From contig DATGHS010000504.1 of the NCBI GenBank assembly GCA_035307785.1, positions 1-21,084 of the forward strand: a stretch of DNA of 21,084 bases, in the 5' to 3' direction. Of this stretch, positions 5,925 through 11,866 are shown one piece after another (within the stretch, counting starts at the first letter, position 1; the number at the start of each line of letters is the position of its first letter). The notes below the pieces were generated by a model. It was given only the letters and a program-made list of their open reading frames with translations, had not been told where the DNA came from and made no database searches. Made by a program: the position numbers and the translations under genes. Source of the DNA: DATGHS01 sp035307785 (GTDB lineage Bacteria; Planctomycetota; Planctomycetia; Gemmatales; Gemmataceae).

Positions 5925-6932
5925 GTGATTCCGAATGTGGCGGTGGTCGGCGCGACCGGCGCGGTCGGGGAACTGATACGGCAAGTGCTCATCGAGCGCG
6001 ATTTCCCGCTGAAATCGATCAAGTTCCTGGCTTCCGAGAAAAGCGCCGGTAAACCGATCACCTTCCGTGGGCAGAATTACGTGGTCGAGCGCCTTCGGCC
6101 CGAAGCATTTTCCGGGATCGATCTCGTTCTCTCCAGCACGCCGGCGAGCATCAGCCGCGAGTTCAGCCCGATCGCGGCTAAACATGGCGCTATTGTCATT
6201 GATAACTCCTCCGCCTGGCGCATGGATCCCGAGGTGCCACTCGTGGTGCCGGAAGTGAATGCGCACGAGCTGCAGAACATTCCCAAAGGCATCGTGGCCA
6301 ATCCCAATTGCTCGACCATTCAAATGGTCGTAGCTCTCAAGCCGCTGCACGATCTGGCGAAAATCAAACGCATAGTGGTAGCCACGTATCAGGCATCCTC
6401 GGGCAAAGGCGCCACGGGCTTGAGCGACCTTGACGCGCAACTGGCGGCGATGGGCCGGGGGCAACCGGTACCGCCGCCGAAAGCGCATGCTGCGCGCCTG
6501 GCCGGCAACGTAGTCAGCCACGACTGGAAACTCGGCGAGGAAGGCTACACCGAAGAAGAAATCAAGATGATCCGCGAGACGCGCAAGATCATGGGAGACG
6601 AGTCGATCTTGGTTTCGCCAACGTGTGTTCGCGTGCCCGTACGAGTCGGCCATTCCGAAGCCGTAAACATCGAATTTCATAAGCCGATCACCGTGGAGCA
6701 AGCGCGAGCGGCTCTGGCCAAAGCGCCGGGCGTCATCCTGATGGACGAGCCGGGCAGTGGAAAGGTGCCAACCCCGCTGATGGCCGAGGGCCGCGATGAA
6801 GTATTCGTCGGTCGTATCCGCCGCGACCCCAGTGTGCCGAATGGCCTGAACATCTGGGTAGTCGCGGATAATCTCCGCAAAGGCGCTGCCTCCAACGCCG
6901 TGCAAATCGCTGAAGTCTTATTTCGAAATTAG
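5925..6932 (+). CDS. asd: Aspartate-semialdehyde dehydrogenase
   Basis: 335 aa from GTG 5925. The enzyme reduces aspartyl-4-phosphate to aspartate-semialdehyde with NADPH, the branch point to Lys/diaminopimelate, Thr and Met. N-terminal NADP-binding motif VVGATGAVGELI at 7-18; active-site NPNCSTIQ at 127-134 with catalytic Cys129; substrate-binding RVPVRVGHSEAV at 236-247 with the conserved His243. Length is usual for the family. It is followed after about 117 nt by truA and then aroA on the same strand. An asd or asd-like gene next to truA is a recurring bacterial neighbourhood (for example usg-truA in E. coli). A terminator-like hairpin sits directly before its SD. Confidence 0.96.
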   Translation: MIPNVAVVGATGAVGELIRQVLIERDFPLKSIKFLASEKSAGKPITFRGQNYVVERLRPEAFSGIDLVLSSTPASISREFSPIAAKHGAIVIDNSSAWRMDPEVPLVVPEVNAHELQNIPKGIVANPNCSTIQMVVALKPLHDLAKIKRIVVATYQASSGKGATGLSDLDAQLAAMGRGQPVPPPKAHAARLAGNVVSHDWKLGEEGYTEEEIKMIRETRKIMGDESILVSPTCVRVPVRVGHSEAVNIEFHKPITVEQARAALAKAPGVILMDEPGSGKVPTPLMAEGRDEVFVGRIRRDPSVPNGLNIWVVADNLRKGAASNAVQIAEVLFRN

Positions 6933-7039
6933 CCCACGGATGAACCCAGATTGCATAACACGGATTGTACACGGATAAGAATAAAGAAATGAATTGATCC
7001 GTGTTCATCCGTCTTACGAAGTCCGTGTTTATCTGTGGG
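6933..7039 (+). repeat. Long imperfect hairpin between asd and truA
   Basis: CCCACGGATGAAC (6933-6945) pairs with GTTTATCTGTGGG (7027-7039) at 11 of 13 positions. An inner pair, 6960-6976 with 6997-7012, matches with a single base inserted and one substitution. Units of the type ACGGATnAACACGGAT recur inside the element. It fills the whole spacer and ends just before the truA start. It may be a dispersed repeat or a structured intercistronic RNA. Confidence 0.65.
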
Positions 7040-7049
7040 CGCTTTGGTG

Positions 7050-7793
7050 ATGCGAAACATCAAGTTCACTCTCAGCTACGACGGCACCGATTTTCGCGGC
7101 TGGCAGACGCAACCGGGCTATCGCACCGTGCAGGAGACGCTCGAACAAGCCATTGCCGCGGTCACTGGCGATGAGCGCGTGCGCGTGAACGCCAGCGGCC
7201 GGACCGATGCCGGCGTCCATGCCGTCGGCCAAGTCGTGAACTTCTTCACGGCCACGCATTTGGCCCCGGAAGTCCTTGTGCGAGCAGTGAATGCGCATCT
7301 TCCCGAAGACATCATCATTCGCGATGCGGTCGAAGTCTCGCAAGTCTTCGACGCCAACCGCGATGCCCTGCGCAAGATGTATCGCTATGTCATTCACGAT
7401 GGCTCCGTGCCCGACCTTTTCATGCGCCGCTATGCCTGGCACTGCAAGTGGCGCTTGAACGTTGAAGCCATGCAGCGGGCGAGCCGGCCGCTGTTGGGCC
7501 GGCATGATTTTCACAGCTTCGAGACCGACTGGCCCAACCGCATGTGCAGCATCCGCACCATCACGCACCTCAGCGTGAACCGGATGTTCGATTTCATTTA
7601 CATCGACGTGGAAGCGGATGGCTTCCTGTACAATATGGTCCGCTCGATTGCCGGCACGCTGATCAACGTGGGCCGCGGCTACTGGCCGGAAGAACGCGTG
7701 GCCGAGATTCTGAACCTGGAAAACCGCGCCGAAGCCGGGCCGACCGCCCCGGCCGAAGGCTTGTTCTTGATGCGAGTGACCTATGCCGAGTGA
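7050..7793 (+). CDS. truA: tRNA pseudouridine(38-40) synthase
   Basis: 247 aa from the ATG at 7050 (N-terminus MRNIKFTLSYDGTDFRGWQ), which matches the usual TruA start; an upstream in-frame GTG at 7035 would overlap the repeat arm. It isomerises uridines 38-40 in the tRNA anticodon arm. The catalytic motif SGRTDAGVHA (49-58) carries the nucleophile Asp53; later conserved stretches are HDFHSF and DGFLYNMVRSIAGTL. Its last 11 nt overlap the aroA start at 7783, suggesting coupled translation. No strong SD is seen before 7050. Confidence 0.95.
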   Translation: MRNIKFTLSYDGTDFRGWQTQPGYRTVQETLEQAIAAVTGDERVRVNASGRTDAGVHAVGQVVNFFTATHLAPEVLVRAVNAHLPEDIIIRDAVEVSQVFDANRDALRKMYRYVIHDGSVPDLFMRRYAWHCKWRLNVEAMQRASRPLLGRHDFHSFETDWPNRMCSIRTITHLSVNRMFDFIYIDVEADGFLYNMVRSIAGTLINVGRGYWPEERVAEILNLENRAEAGPTAPAEGLFLMRVTYAE

Positions 7794-9105
7794 AGCGCGC
7801 AGCTACCCGGAGCGGGTGGAGATGGTGCCGCTAACGAAGCCGCTTGCCGGCGTAGCCAGCGTGCCGGGATCGAAGAGCATCACGAACCGGGCGTTGGTGC
7901 TGGGGGCGCTTTTCGATTGCACGGATTTCGACATTCACAATGCGCTGCTAAGCGAAGATACCGAATTGATGATGAAGGCTCTCGAAAAATTGGGTTGGCA
8001 GACCTTTTCGAGTCAGGAAACAGCCTTCGTTAGTCTGTACCGACACGACTGGCACTTGTTCCATAGTGATAGTTTTCTTCCGCCGGAAGCAAATCTATTC
8101 GTCGGCAATTCTGGCACAACAATGCGTTTCCTGTGCGCGCTGGTCAGTCTTGGCAGTGGCACATATCGGCTCGACGGCACACTGCGCATGCGGCAACGCC
8201 CGATCGAAGACCTGCTCTCAGCGTTGCGGCAACTCGGCGTAGACGCGCAAAGTGAAAATGGCAACGGCTGCCCGCCTGCTGTCATACGCTCGCAAGGTCT
8301 GCGCGGCGGAAAGGTGAGAATCAAAGGCAATGTGAGCAGCCAATTTCTGAGCGGGTTGTTGATGGCGGCTCCGTTTGCCGATAGCGAGATTACGATTGAA
8401 GTTGACGGCCCGTTGGTTTCGGTCCCGTATGTAAGAATGACGGTCAAAATGATGCGCGGCTTTGGCTTGAATGTTGAGACCGAGAATTGGACGCAGTTTC
8501 GTTGTTCAAAAGCGAAGCGCCCAAGTCCAAACTCGGATTATTTGGTCGAGCCAGACGTCAGCGCCGCCAGCTACTTCTGGGCCGCCGCCGCCATCACCGG
8601 CGGCACAATCACCGTTGCCGATCTCACTCGCGACAGCATCCAAGGCGACATCCGTTTCGTCGATCTGCTCGAACAGATGGGTTGCCGTGTCGAGTCTTGC
8701 TCCTCCGGCATCACGGTGCATGGCCGGCCGTTGCACGGCATCGATGTCGATATGAACGACATCAGCGACACGGTGATGACGCTTGCTGCCGTCGCCTGCT
8801 TTGCCGAAGGGCCAACCACCATCCGCAATGTCGCTCACATTCGGCACAAGGAGACTGACCGCATTTCGGCCCTGGCCACAGAATTGCGAAAAATCGGCGC
8901 GGAAGTCGAAGAGTATGCTGACGGCTTGAAGATCACGCCCCGGCCACTGCACGGGGCGGAGATCGAGACTTACAACGACCACCGCATGGCCATGAGCATG
9001 GCGCTGGTGGGCCTGAAGGTGCCGGGGATCGTCATCCTCAACCCCGGCTGCGTGGCGAAGACGTACCCGGGGTTTTGGGAGGATTTGGAGAAGCTACGGT
9101 GTTGA
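7783..9105 (+). CDS. aroA: 3-phosphoshikimate 1-carboxyvinyltransferase (EPSP synthase)
   Basis: 440 aa; joins PEP to shikimate-3-phosphate in chorismate synthesis. PGSKSITNRAL 28-38 (PEP/S3P-binding Lys31, Arg36), FVGNSGTTMRF 106-116, RQRPIEDL 138-145, SSQFLSGLL 185-193, MNDISDTVMTLA 324-335 with Asp329, HKETDRI 355-361 with Glu357, YNDHRMAM 397-404, and AKTYPGF 425-431. All catalytic positions are present. The residue equivalent to E. coli Pro101 is Phe116, as in motifs departing from the GTAMRP form. The start at 7783 overlaps truA by 11 nt. The ATG at 7822, with better purine-rich upstream sequence, is an alternative, but it would lose the first beta strand. G+C drops to about half in much of 7990-8530 and rises to about two thirds after 8570. 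Confidence 0.96.
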   Translation: MPSEARSYPERVEMVPLTKPLAGVASVPGSKSITNRALVLGALFDCTDFDIHNALLSEDTELMMKALEKLGWQTFSSQETAFVSLYRHDWHLFHSDSFLPPEANLFVGNSGTTMRFLCALVSLGSGTYRLDGTLRMRQRPIEDLLSALRQLGVDAQSENGNGCPPAVIRSQGLRGGKVRIKGNVSSQFLSGLLMAAPFADSEITIEVDGPLVSVPYVRMTVKMMRGFGLNVETENWTQFRCSKAKRPSPNSDYLVEPDVSAASYFWAAAAITGGTITVADLTRDSIQGDIRFVDLLEQMGCRVESCSSGITVHGRPLHGIDVDMNDISDTVMTLAAVACFAEGPTTIRNVAHIRHKETDRISALATELRKIGAEVEEYADGLKITPRPLHGAEIETYNDHRMAMSMALVGLKVPGIVILNPGCVAKTYPGFWEDLEKLRC

Positions 9106-9124
9106 CCGTACGAGCTGGAAATGT

Positions 9125-9156
9125 AAGCGACGGATTGAAATCCGTCCCTCACGCTT
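9125..9156. terminator. Hairpin between convergent aroA and the small basic gene
   Basis: GACGGAT (9129-9135) and ATCCGTC (9140-9146) form a 7-bp stem with a TGAA loop, and AAGCG (9125-9129) with CGCTT (9152-9156) can close around it. It lies between two convergent genes, so a bidirectional end signal is plausible, but no T-run is present. It also resembles dispersed planctomycete repeats. Confidence 0.4.
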
Positions 9157-9175
9157 CCGGCCCGTACAGCACCCC

Positions 9176-9346
9176 TCACTTTTTCTTCGCCACCGGCTCT
9201 TTCCATTCGGGACTGAGCGCCTGAATCTTCTTCAAGACCTTCGCCTTGTCCGGTTCAGTTTGCGCTAACGCTAGTTTCCGCTTCAGCTTCAACATTTTCT
9301 TTTTGCGGTGATATCGCCGAGTCAATTCCGAACGCCGTTCGACCAT
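9176..9346 (-). CDS. Small basic protein, DUF6800-like
   Basis: 56 aa from the ATG at 9346, with SD GGAG five nt upstream on the minus strand. It starts MVERRSELTRRYHRKKKM, continues with a strongly basic predicted helix (LKLKRKLALA), then KVLKKIQALSPEW and a Lys-rich end. Arg/Lys residues make up about a third of the chain. The pattern fits the small planctomycete proteins grouped as DUF6800 (recalled, not searched). Function unknown; the charge suggests nucleic-acid or ribosome binding, which is inference. It is convergent with aroA and divergent from the gene at 9547. Confidence 0.72.
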   Translation of the reverse strand: MVERRSELTRRYHRKKKMLKLKRKLALAQTEPDKAKVLKKIQALSPEWKEPVAKKK

Positions 9347-9376
9347 GGGGGCTCCAAATTGGGCAAGCGTTGCACG

Positions 9377-9403
9377 CTCCCTCGCTTACGCGTCGGGCTT
9401 GTG
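9377..9403. repeat. Dispersed planctomycete-type intergenic repeat (SPTRKRGS repeat)
   Basis: The stretch running through CTCGCTTACGCGTCGGGCTT translates on the minus strand as TSPTRKRGS. I recognise this from many spurious planctomycete ORFs, indicating a dispersed non-coding repeat. A single copy lies here, in the divergent promoter region. Confidence 0.5.
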
Positions 9404-9503
9404 CACGGCTCGCCTTGAACAACATATTCAGTGCCCACCATCTTACAGTCGCCGCTTATCCTCGCCCAGACCGGAATGGCGGCGCTCCATACAACAACGT
9501 AGT

Positions 9504-9519
9504 ACGGAATTAATTCCGT
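9504..9519. promoter_or_regulatory. Perfect 16-bp palindrome upstream of the membrane protein gene
   Basis: ACGGAATTAATTCCGT is fully self-complementary and lies 27 nt before the ATG at 9547, close to its SD. A dimeric regulator site is possible. With no loop it is poorly suited to be an RNA hairpin. Confidence 0.4.
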
Positions 9520-9546
9520 TCGACGCTCCAATCGAGGAGAAGTTTG

Positions 9547-10065
9547 ATGGGGCCATTCGCATGGGCGGCCGTGGGAATTGTGGCATTGCTGGGGTTGATT
9601 GCGCTGTTGTCGTGGCGCTGGTTTCACCGGGCGGGGCAGGAAATCCAGATCGGCCGGGCTCGAGAATCGTTCTTGCTTCAGCATGAGCGACTGGAGCAGA
9701 TGTTCTTCCAGGCGGCTGCGGCTTCCGGCAAGCCACGCGGCTTGCGCTGGAAGCAATGCGACTTTGGCCAAAACCTGGAATTGGCTCGCGACAAGCACAG
9801 CGGCGATCTGATCGGCCTGGTTCCGGTCACAATCTCGTTCGAGGCCATTGCCGGCGGCGACATGGAAGGCGTGGCCGCAGTCGGAAATCTGCGTAGCGCT
9901 AGTGCGGTCTTCGTCTTCCGCAAGGGCCAATGGCTCACCACCGGTCGCGCCGTTATGAATCTCAATCCCGTGGAAGCGATTCGGCATTTTCATCTGCATT
10001 ACGAAGGGATTCATGAGCATGTGCCGGGAGCAGGAAATGAGCCCGGAGCGCAAGCGACGGGATAA
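9547..10065 (+). CDS. Membrane-anchored protein of unknown function
   Basis: 172 aa; the ATG at 9547 has a strong SD (GAGGAG, 9534-9539, 7-nt spacing). One N-terminal transmembrane helix (residues 5-23, AWAAVGIVALLGLIALLSW) is followed by a polar helix with Arg/Glu/Gln (28-58). A soluble domain of mixed beta character (about 64-155) includes LRWKQCDFG, LIGLVPVTISFEAI and a conserved-looking AVFVFRKGQWLTTGRAVMNL. The tail is short and Gly/Ala-rich. I do not recognise the family. With the first helix as anchor the domain probably faces the periplasm or the cytoplasm near the membrane. It stands alone, convergent with the kinase gene downstream. Confidence 0.75.
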   Translation: MGPFAWAAVGIVALLGLIALLSWRWFHRAGQEIQIGRARESFLLQHERLEQMFFQAAAASGKPRGLRWKQCDFGQNLELARDKHSGDLIGLVPVTISFEAIAGGDMEGVAAVGNLRSASAVFVFRKGQWLTTGRAVMNLNPVEAIRHFHLHYEGIHEHVPGAGNEPGAQATG

Positions 10066-10076
10066 CATGCAGGGCT

Positions 10077-10135
10077 GTAGCGGAACCTTTGCGAGTTCCG
10101 ACGGGCGAGTTCGGAATTCTCGCGAATTCCGCTAC
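10077..10135. repeat. Imperfect palindrome between convergent genes
   Basis: The end arms GTAGCGGAA (10077-10085) and TTCCGCTAC (10127-10135) pair perfectly. Inner segments TTCCG/CGGAA and GCGAG/CTCGC also pair with small offsets. It occupies nearly the whole 84-nt spacer between two convergent stop codons and could serve as a bidirectional terminator or be a dispersed repeat. Confidence 0.55.
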
Positions 10136-10149
10136 GAAGTTTAGCTTGC

Positions 10150-11454
10150 TCAACGCATCAGCCAGCCGGCAACTAGCGCCGCGATCACAAGCAACAAGAA
10201 GCCAATCAATACCATCACGCCATGTTCTTGAAACCAAGAGCGCACGCTTGCCAACATGGCTCCCGGCCTTGCCTGAACCGGTTCGCCGGCCTGGAATCGT
10301 TGCAGATCCTTCGCCAGGGCTTTCATCGTCGCGTAGCGCTGAGCCGTGGATTTTTGCAGGCATTTCAGGCAGATGACATCAAGATCACGCGGAAGTTCCG
10401 ACCGAAAGCGGCTAGGCGGCGGCGGCGGCTGAAACCGCACCGCGTCGAGTGTGTTGATGACATTTTCATCTCGAAACGGCGGCCGGCCACAGAGCATCTC
10501 GTAAAGGATCACGCCGAGTGAATAAATGTCAGTCGCCGGGCCGATGGAGTGAACGCGGCCCTCGGCCTGTTCCGGCGACATGTAATCGGGCGTGCCGACC
10601 ACAGTGCCGGTGCGCGTGAGGTTCGATTCGTCGTCCATGCGCTTGGCCAGACCGAAGTCGGTGATTTTCGGAATGCCGTCGTCGGTCAGCAGCACATTGC
10701 CTGGTTTTAGATCGCGATGAACGATGCCGTGCTCGTGCGCATATTGCATCGCCTGAGCAAGCTGATGAGCCCACGAGACGGCTTGGCCGATAGGCAGCCC
10801 CATGCAGCCGATACGCCGCGACAGACTGCCGCCGCCAATGTGCTCGAGTGAGAGAAAGACCTGCTGATCGTGCTCGATGATGTCGAAAATTTGCACGATG
10901 TAAGGATGCTGCAACCGGGCGATCGCGGCCGCCTCGCTGCGGAAGCGAGCCACCGCGCGCGCACTGGCTTGCGAGCCGGCCAACAGAACCTTGAGTGCCA
11001 CGAAACGATTCAGCTTCGCTTGCCGCGCCTTGTACACTACGCCCATGCCGCCGCGGCCAATCTCGGCCAGGATGTCGAAGCCCGGAATCTCGGGCCAGGC
11101 AACGGGCTGAGGCGTATCCTCCGAGCCCGTGCTCGTCTCGTAAGCGCTTTCTTGTTGCCGCATTTGCTCAAAGACTTGCCGTAGCCAGCCGGCATGTTCC
11201 GGAAATCGGGCTAGCAATTCTTCCTGGTCGAATGGCACCTTTAGCTCGCGGCGTAATTGCAATTCGCCGCGGAGCAGTTCCTGAATGGTAGTCGTGTTGC
11301 CGCGCAGTTCGGGGTAATAGCTGAGGTATTCTTCCACGGGAATGCGCTGGCCTTGCAGCCAGCGCATGCGCTGATCGCCGCGCAGCATTTGCGCTAGGCC
11401 CTCCTGCGAGCCCGTGCCGGCATCCGGCCTGGTGGGTTGTACCGGTTCATTCAT
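10150..11454 (-). CDS. Membrane-anchored Ser/Thr protein kinase with canonical catalytic motifs
   Basis: 434 aa from ATG 11454; a TTG at 11484 in frame is less likely. Residues 1-120 are a pre-kinase region. Kinase domain about 126-390: glycine loop IGRGGMGVVY 132-141, VALK with K155, alpha-C E174, HRDLKPGN 246-253, DFG 266-268, MSPE 292-295, typical of Hanks-type PknB-like kinases. A single transmembrane helix lies at the very C-terminus (about 413-432) with only two residues after it, so there is no extracytoplasmic sensor domain. The kinase is tail-anchored with its catalytic domain in the cytoplasm. The SD is weak. No phosphatase or obvious substrate gene is adjacent. Confidence 0.93.
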   Translation of the reverse strand: MNEPVQPTRPDAGTGSQEGLAQMLRGDQRMRWLQGQRIPVEEYLSYYPELRGNTTTIQELLRGELQLRRELKVPFDQEELLARFPEHAGWLRQVFEQMRQQESAYETSTGSEDTPQPVAWPEIPGFDILAEIGRGGMGVVYKARQAKLNRFVALKVLLAGSQASARAVARFRSEAAAIARLQHPYIVQIFDIIEHDQQVFLSLEHIGGGSLSRRIGCMGLPIGQAVSWAHQLAQAMQYAHEHGIVHRDLKPGNVLLTDDGIPKITDFGLAKRMDDESNLTRTGTVVGTPDYMSPEQAEGRVHSIGPATDIYSLGVILYEMLCGRPPFRDENVINTLDAVRFQPPPPPSRFRSELPRDLDVICLKCLQKSTAQRYATMKALAKDLQRFQAGEPVQARPGAMLASVRSWFQEHGVMVLIGFLLLVIAALVAGWLMR

Positions 11455-11557
11455 GCGCGAATCCGTTCCGATGGCAAACGGCAATCACTTCTACCTACAG
11501 TAAACCGCAGAGCGATTCGCTGCAAGCGCGGAGTTTGGAATAACAGCTCATGGATCA

Positions 11558-11588
11558 ATAAAAAACCCCGCCGTCGTGGCGGGGTTCC
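11558..11588 (-). terminator. Strong intrinsic terminator (minus strand)
   Basis: On the minus strand a 9-bp GC-rich stem (AACCCCGCC, 5-nt loop, GGCGGGGTT; 11564-11586) runs directly into a T-run (TTTTTTATT). It ends the minus-strand transcription unit that includes the YHYH protein gene and the small frame behind it, and it insulates the kinase gene at 11454. Confidence 0.85.
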
Positions 11589-11631
11589 ACCGAGTGCCGC
11601 TCGAAGTTGTCGGAGGCGCCGCTAAACAGTG

Positions 11632-11809
11632 TCAGCGCCGCCGTTCTCGTGAATCGTCGGGCGTCAAGCCGATCACGATGTCGAATTTCGCCGCCAGTTC
11701 GGCGACTTTCGATCCGGGCGCCGGCTTGAAGTCGGTTCGGATCAATTCGCGTTGGTCAAGCTTGGATGCGCCGGCCCACCGCGAGCAAACGATGGGCCGG
11801 GGCGTCCAT
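11632..11809 (-). pseudogene. Small frameshifted reading frame with strong SD
   Basis: A strong SD, GGAGGT (11815-11820), sits 5 nt before an ATG at 11809. That frame gives MDAPAHRLLAVGRRIQA and stops after 17 codons. One base further on, the +1 frame continues without interruption as DQRELIRTDFKPAPGSKVAE... to a stop at 11632-11634, with normal protein-like composition. Together they would make a protein of about 58 residues. The total length, 178 nt, is one more than a multiple of three, consistent with a single-base insertion, a sequencing error, or recoding. A terminator follows about 45 nt later on the same strand, and the YHYH gene precedes it by about 57 nt, so it looks like the last gene of that operon. 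Family not recognised. Confidence 0.5.
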
Positions 11810-11814
11810 GCGTG

Positions 11815-11820
11815 ACCTCC
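11815..11820 (-). promoter_or_regulatory. Consensus Shine-Dalgarno for the small frame
   Basis: GGAGGT on the minus strand with 5-nt spacing to the ATG at 11809. It is the best SD in the window and marks this otherwise broken frame as a real or recently functional gene. Confidence 0.6.
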
Positions 11821-11866
11821 CCGTCAGTTCCAGTAACGGAAGCCAGTCAAACACCGCCGCTTTTTT

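Noticed and set aside
5838..6905. 355-codon minus-strand frame opposite asd
   Set aside because: Mirror of asd; His/Arg-rich translation without motifs, while the plus strand has all Asd catalytic motifs.
9322..10068. 248-codon minus-strand frame opposite the membrane protein gene
   Set aside because: It includes SPTRKRGS from a dispersed repeat and has no SD or coherent domain; the plus-strand gene has a strong SD and a transmembrane helix.
11632..11809. prfB-like programmed +1 frameshift as the definite explanation
   Set aside because: The stop context matches, but the codon before it is GCT rather than CTT and no internal SD at the right spacing is evident; kept only as one option for the split frame.
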